Source of the DNA: Micavibrio sp.
GTDB taxonomy: Bacteria > Pseudomonadota > Alphaproteobacteria > Micavibrionales > Micavibrionaceae
Direction of reading: 5' to 3'
Length of the DNA: 26,867 nucleotides
NCBI GenBank assembly: GCA_030824805.1
Contig: JAPJRC010000028.1
Span: 1-26,867, forward strand
Shown here: positions 23,836 to 26,867 of the stretch, piece by piece
Numbering within the stretch: the first letter of the stretch is position 1
Layout of the letters: every line of letters begins with the position of its first letter
The notes under the pieces: generated by a model
The model's database searches: none
Seen by the model: the letters and a program-made list of their open reading frames with translations, nothing else
What the model was told of the DNA's origin: nothing
Position numbers and translations under genes: made by a program

Positions 23836-24833
23836 CAGCTACCCACGCTTTGGTTTAACGCCTTGATCTCTTCGACATTCAGGAAATGCGGATTGTTCAG
23901 GGAATTATATTCAAAACCATCTGGAACAGGTTTTCCCTTTTCGCCGAGATTATTCACGGCATAGTCAATTTCTTCCGTGAAATTGATAGTCGGCTTGATA
24001 ACGAAATGGTCTTCGAATTCGAGCGTCCGAAAACAATCATCAAGCGGGCACATCACTTCGTGAAGCTTCTCGCCCGGACGAATGCCGATGATATTTTGCT
24101 TCAACTCCGGGGCGAGGGATAGCGCAAGATCGGTCATCTTGATCGATGGAATTTTCGGTACGAATATCTCGCCGCCATGCATGCGGTTAAAGGAATCCAT
24201 GACGAATTGTACTCCGCGATCCAGCGTGATCCAAAAGCGGGTCATGCGCGCGTCGGTGATAGGAATTTCCGTCGCGCCGTTTGCGAGCAACTGGCGGAAG
24301 AACGGAAGGACGGATCCGCGCGAGCCGATAACATTGCCGTAGCGCACGACTGAGAACATGCACTCACGCGCGCCCTTGATGTTGTTGGCGGCGACGAACA
24401 ACTTGTCGGAGGCTAGCTTGGTCGCGCCGTACAGGTTGATCGGGTTGGCCGCCTTGTCCGTAGAAAGGGCGATAGTTTTTTTAACACCGGCGGAAATCGC
24501 CGCACGAATAACATTTTCCGCGCCGTGAATGTTTGTCTTAATGCATTCCATCGGGTTGTACTCGGCCGAAGGAACAATCTTCATCGCAGCCGCATGAATG
24601 ACGTAATCGATACCCTGCATAGCCTCCAGCAGGCGGTCCGCATCCCTGACATCGCCTAGGAAATAGCGCATACACGGCGCGTTGACGGTCTGCGACATCT
24701 GGAACTGCTTTTGCTCGTCGCGGGAATAGACAACCACCTTGGCGGGCTGGGCGGTTTTCAGGAGCGCAGCGATGAATTTCTGACCGAAGGAACCTGTCCC
24801 GCCAGTGATCAGGATTTTCTTGTTATTGAACAT
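23835..24833 (-). CDS. pseB: PseB, UDP-GlcNAc 4,6-dehydratase (5-inverting)
   Basis: PseB starts pseudaminic acid synthesis by converting UDP-GlcNAc into UDP-2-acetamido-2,6-dideoxy-L-arabino-hex-4-ulose. The extended SDR has the NADP-binding GGTGSFG (11-17), VVYSRDEQKQFQM, HAAAMKIVPSAEYNP, and the catalytic STDKAANPINLYGATK (Thr125, Asp126, Lys127, Tyr135, Lys139). The length of 332 residues is normal for PseB/FlaA1. It is the first gene of the leftward operon; its start faces the divergent formyltransferase gene 115 bases away. The stop and the next ATG share one base (TGATG). Confidence 0.96.
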   Translation of the reverse strand: MFNNKKILITGGTGSFGQKFIAALLKTAQPAKVVVYSRDEQKQFQMSQTVNAPCMRYFLGDVRDADRLLEAMQGIDYVIHAAAMKIVPSAEYNPMECIKTNIHGAENVIRAAISAGVKKTIALSTDKAANPINLYGATKLASDKLFVAANNIKGARECMFSVVRYGNVIGSRGSVLPFFRQLLANGATEIPITDARMTRFWITLDRGVQFVMDSFNRMHGGEIFVPKIPSIKMTDLALSLAPELKQNIIGIRPGEKLHEVMCPLDDCFRTLEFEDHFVIKPTINFTEEIDYAVNNLGEKGKPVPDGFEYNSLNNPHFLNVEEIKALNQSVGS

Positions 24834-24948
24834 TCTAACAATCTAGATTTAGAGGTTTTTATGAGGATAGACTTAAAAGCTGAAATGGGGGAGTGTCAAT
24901 ATGATAACCCTTGTTTAGACGTATTCCCCACGGATCGGTTACATTATT
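24834..24948. promoter_or_regulatory. Divergent intergenic region between pseB and the formyltransferase
   Basis: These 115 AT-rich bases separate the starts of two divergent transcripts and must hold the promoters of both if they are transcribed from here. No convincing -35/-10 pair or sigma-54 site stood out by eye. The call rests on position and gene orientation. Confidence 0.45.
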
Positions 24949-25590
24949 ATGAAAATAGAAATTCTAACATCCGACGCGCGTCACCCTGTCTATGCCGGAT
25001 TATTAATATGGAAAGAGAAAACCGACCAACAAGGCCACTCCGTTAAAGTGCTCGCGGGAGAACCTGATTTACTCACGGGCGGCGATTTCCTGTTTCTCAT
25101 AAGCTGTTCCGCTATCGTGAAAAAGCATGTTCGTGACAAATTCCGTCATGTCATCGTCATCCATGCCAGCAACCTACCCGAAGGGCGCGGCTGGTCACCT
25201 CTTGTCTGGCAGATACTGGAAGGTCGCAAGGAGATTATGGTCACGGCCCTATCGGCCGAAGACAAAGTCGATACGGGTGATATCTGGCTGCAAAAGCCAT
25301 TGAGGCTAGAGGGACACGAGCTTTCAAACGAAATCCATGAAAGGCTCAACCGGATCACCTACGACCTCATGACCGATATTATAGAAAAAGAAGGGGCAAT
25401 CGTGCCGAAAAAGCAGGATGAGCAGGGCGCCAGTTACTATCCGAAAAGAACGCCCGAAAACAGCCGGATAGATCCGGAGCAATCCATCGCCAGCCAATTT
25501 GATCTGCTCCGCGTCGCCGATCCGGACCGCTATCCCGCCTTCTTTGATTATATGGGACACCGTTACCAAATCACGCTGATGAAAGCATGA
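24949..25590 (+). CDS. Sugar N-formyltransferase of the pse locus (methionyl-tRNA formyltransferase-like)
   Basis: This 213-residue protein belongs to the formyltransferase superfamily. IHASNLPEGRGWSPLVW contains the catalytic-type His72 and the LP..RG loop, and VDTGDIWLQ contains the Asp108 equivalent. The usual catalytic Asn two positions before the histidine is Val70 here. In the standard pathway PseH, a GNAT acetyltransferase, acetylates the 4-amino sugar made by PseC. No GNAT gene is seen in the locus, and this gene lies directly upstream of pseI, so it probably formylates that amino group using 10-formyltetrahydrofolate. The C-terminal half (about 150-213, SYYPKRTPENSRIDPEQS) resembles the tail of dTDP-sugar-type formyltransferases. 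The formyl donor and acceptor are inferred. Confidence 0.8.
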   Translation: MKIEILTSDARHPVYAGLLIWKEKTDQQGHSVKVLAGEPDLLTGGDFLFLISCSAIVKKHVRDKFRHVIVIHASNLPEGRGWSPLVWQILEGRKEIMVTALSAEDKVDTGDIWLQKPLRLEGHELSNEIHERLNRITYDLMTDIIEKEGAIVPKKQDEQGASYYPKRTPENSRIDPEQSIASQFDLLRVADPDRYPAFFDYMGHRYQITLMKA

Positions 25591-25632
25591 ATTCCAGTAG
25601 CATATTGGCGTAGGAATGTTTAAAAAGTTGAT

Positions 25633-26808
25633 ATGAATAAAGAATTCTCCATATCGGACCGCAAAATCGGCCCCCAGCATCCCTGCTATATCATCGCCGA
25701 AGTCTCCTGCAACCATGACGGCGATATCAACGAAGCGCGCAAAATTATCGAGGCCGCCGCCGAAGCGGGGGCGGATGCAGTCAAGCTGCAAACCTATACC
25801 GCCGACACGATCAGCCGGAATTTCGGCATGAAGCCGAAAGGCACCATCTGGGAAAATATCGATCTCTACAAACTCTACGACAAGGCGCACACGCCCTGGT
25901 CGTGGACAAACGAATTGATGAAAATAGCGAACGACAACGGCCTCGCGCTGTTTTCCTCACCGTTTGACGAAACCGCCGTCGATTTTCTCGTCGATGCCGG
26001 CGTGCCCGCCATGAAGATCGCCAGCTTCGAAGTGGTGGATACCAAACTTATCGAAAAAATCGTCAAGACAGGCCTGCCTGTCATCATGTCGAACGGTATG
26101 ACGGATTTTCTGGAACTGGATGAAGCGGTCAAGGTCCTTAATGAATACGGTTGCAAGGATTATGCGCTCTTGCATTGTAACAGTGGCTATCCCGCCGCTT
26201 TTTCCGAAGCCAACCTGAAAACCATGCAGGCGATGGCGGAACTTTACCAATGCACAGTGGGTGTTTCCGACCACACATTATTTGCCAACCATGACAATTA
26301 TGCCGATCCGCTGGCACACATCACGCCGGTGGAAGCCGTAAAGATGGGCGCAAAGATTATCGAACTTCACCTGATGCTGGACCGTGCCAAAGCGCGAGAG
26401 CTTTTCAACCGCAACGAAGGCGGCTTCGACTGGCCTTTTTCGCGCGAACCGGCGGAGCTGAAAAAAATGATCTCCATGATCCGCGAATATGAACGCACAG
26501 GTTCCGTGGACTATGAAACCAATTTTGAAAAAGAAGTGGCGCTAAGAACGCACGGCAGCGTCTGTTTCGAGCCGACCGAAAAGGAATTGAAAAGCCGCCA
26601 GCTTCGACCCTCGCTGTGGGCCGTAAAGGATTTCAAAAAAGGCGAAGCGTTTATCTTCGGCGCCGAAGACAAAGATTCAGGGAACTTCGATTCCGTACGC
26701 CCGGCGGGCGGTCTGCATATCCGCTTTACCGATTTAATCGAAGGGCGCAAGGCTGCACGCGATATCAAGGCGGGCGAACCGCTGGCATGGGATATGGTCG
26801 AGATTTAA
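25633..26808 (+). CDS. pseI: PseI, pseudaminic acid synthase
   Basis: PseI condenses the free diacylamino-6-deoxy-L-altrose with phosphoenolpyruvate to give pseudaminic acid. The NeuB-type TIM barrel shows YIIAEVSCNHDGDINEARKI near the N-terminus, DAVKLQTYTADTI, LFSSPFDETAVDFL and CTVGVSDHTLF, the usual PEP- and metal-binding elements. A C-terminal SAF (antifreeze-like) domain (about 325-391, SLWAVKDFKKGEAF to GEPLAWDMVEI) closes the active site in the dimer. The length of 391 residues is slightly above the NeuB/PseI norm of about 345, with an extra insertion near DNYADPLAHITPVEAV. It lies 42 bases after the formyltransferase gene and 5 bases before hisH. Confidence 0.93.
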   Translation: MNKEFSISDRKIGPQHPCYIIAEVSCNHDGDINEARKIIEAAAEAGADAVKLQTYTADTISRNFGMKPKGTIWENIDLYKLYDKAHTPWSWTNELMKIANDNGLALFSSPFDETAVDFLVDAGVPAMKIASFEVVDTKLIEKIVKTGLPVIMSNGMTDFLELDEAVKVLNEYGCKDYALLHCNSGYPAAFSEANLKTMQAMAELYQCTVGVSDHTLFANHDNYADPLAHITPVEAVKMGAKIIELHLMLDRAKARELFNRNEGGFDWPFSREPAELKKMISMIREYERTGSVDYETNFEKEVALRTHGSVCFEPTEKELKSRQLRPSLWAVKDFKKGEAFIFGAEDKDSGNFDSVRPAGGLHIRFTDLIEGRKAARDIKAGEPLAWDMVEI

Positions 26809-26813
26809 CGCGT

Positions 26814-26867
26814 ATGTCCGTTGCCATCATCAATTACGATTTGGGAAATCTCCGCTCCGTGCAAAAC
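26814..26867 (+). CDS. hisH: HisH-like glutamine amidotransferase subunit (partial, 5' end)
   Basis: The first 18 codons, reading MSVAIINYDLGNLRSVQN, match the N-terminus of HisH, the glutaminase subunit of imidazole-glycerol-phosphate synthase. The gene runs off the right edge. It starts 5 bases after pseI, so it is probably in the same operon. HisH/HisF-like pairs next to sialic-acid-type sugar genes often supply ammonia to an N-acetyl-sugar amidotransferase instead of serving histidine synthesis. The downstream genes needed to decide this are outside the window. Confidence 0.75.
   Translation, partial: MSVAIINYDLGNLRSVQN

Noticed and set aside
1..26867. CRISPR array, rRNA genes or insertion sequences
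   Set aside because: No regularly spaced repeats, rRNA-like sequence, transposase gene or flanking terminal inverted repeats were seen on reading both strands.

Overview
The window looks like chromosomal DNA of an alphaproteobacterium. The run mltB-rlpA-PBP5-type carboxypeptidase-tmk-holB-metG-tatD is a familiar alphaproteobacterial order, and holB lacks the zinc-cysteine module seen in the E. coli protein. A Rhodospirillales- or Micavibrionales-like source would fit the moderate GC content, but the sequence alone does not settle the order or genus.

Region 1 (1 to about 5,210) is the right-hand part of an integrated mobilizable element whose left end lies outside the window. It holds a MobQ/MobA-type relaxase reading left, and next to it an IncQ-type oriT: an inverted repeat followed by TAAGTGCGCTCTTA. 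Next come a stand-alone OLD-family ATPase/TOPRIM nuclease (probable defence cargo), a complete tRNA-Ser(UGA) gene, and a tyrosine integrase. Just past the integrase lies the 5' half of a second, different tRNA-Ser(UGA) gene, cut exactly at the end of its anticodon loop. The simplest reading is that the element inserted into the host tRNA-Ser(UGA) gene and carries its own intact copy.

Region 2 (5,318-13,685, + strand) is a compact envelope and housekeeping run. It contains a YdcF/DUF218 membrane protein, an MltB-type lytic transglycosylase, the RlpA lipoprotein with a SPOR domain, a PBP5-type D,D-carboxypeptidase, thymidylate kinase, DNA polymerase III delta', methionyl-tRNA synthetase and a TatD-family nuclease. 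Four consecutive peptidoglycan or envelope genes lead into replication and translation genes.

Region 3 (13,689-26,867) is a surface-glycan locus built on pseudaminic acid. A ten-gene leftward operon runs pseB, a surface-polysaccharide protein, pseC, pseF, pseG, a second polysaccharide-type protein, a GT-B glycosyltransferase, a sulfotransferase-like protein, an MBOAT O-acyltransferase and an SGNH partner protein. Most junctions overlap by 1-8 bases, which implies translational coupling. Divergent from pseB, a rightward transcript carries a formyltransferase, pseI and the start of a hisH-like gene. No PseH-type GNAT acetyltransferase is visible. The formyltransferase is in the right place to act on the same 4-amino group, so the predicted product is a 7-N-formyl pseudaminic acid (Pse5Ac7Fo type), probably transferred to a surface glycan or flagellin and further O-acylated and perhaps sulfated.

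The observations most worth following are the split tRNA-Ser with a replacement tRNA on the element, the predicted oriT, the lone OLD nuclease, the formyl-for-acetyl substitution in the pse pathway, and the unassigned transferases in the same operon. No CRISPR array, rRNA gene or insertion sequence was seen.
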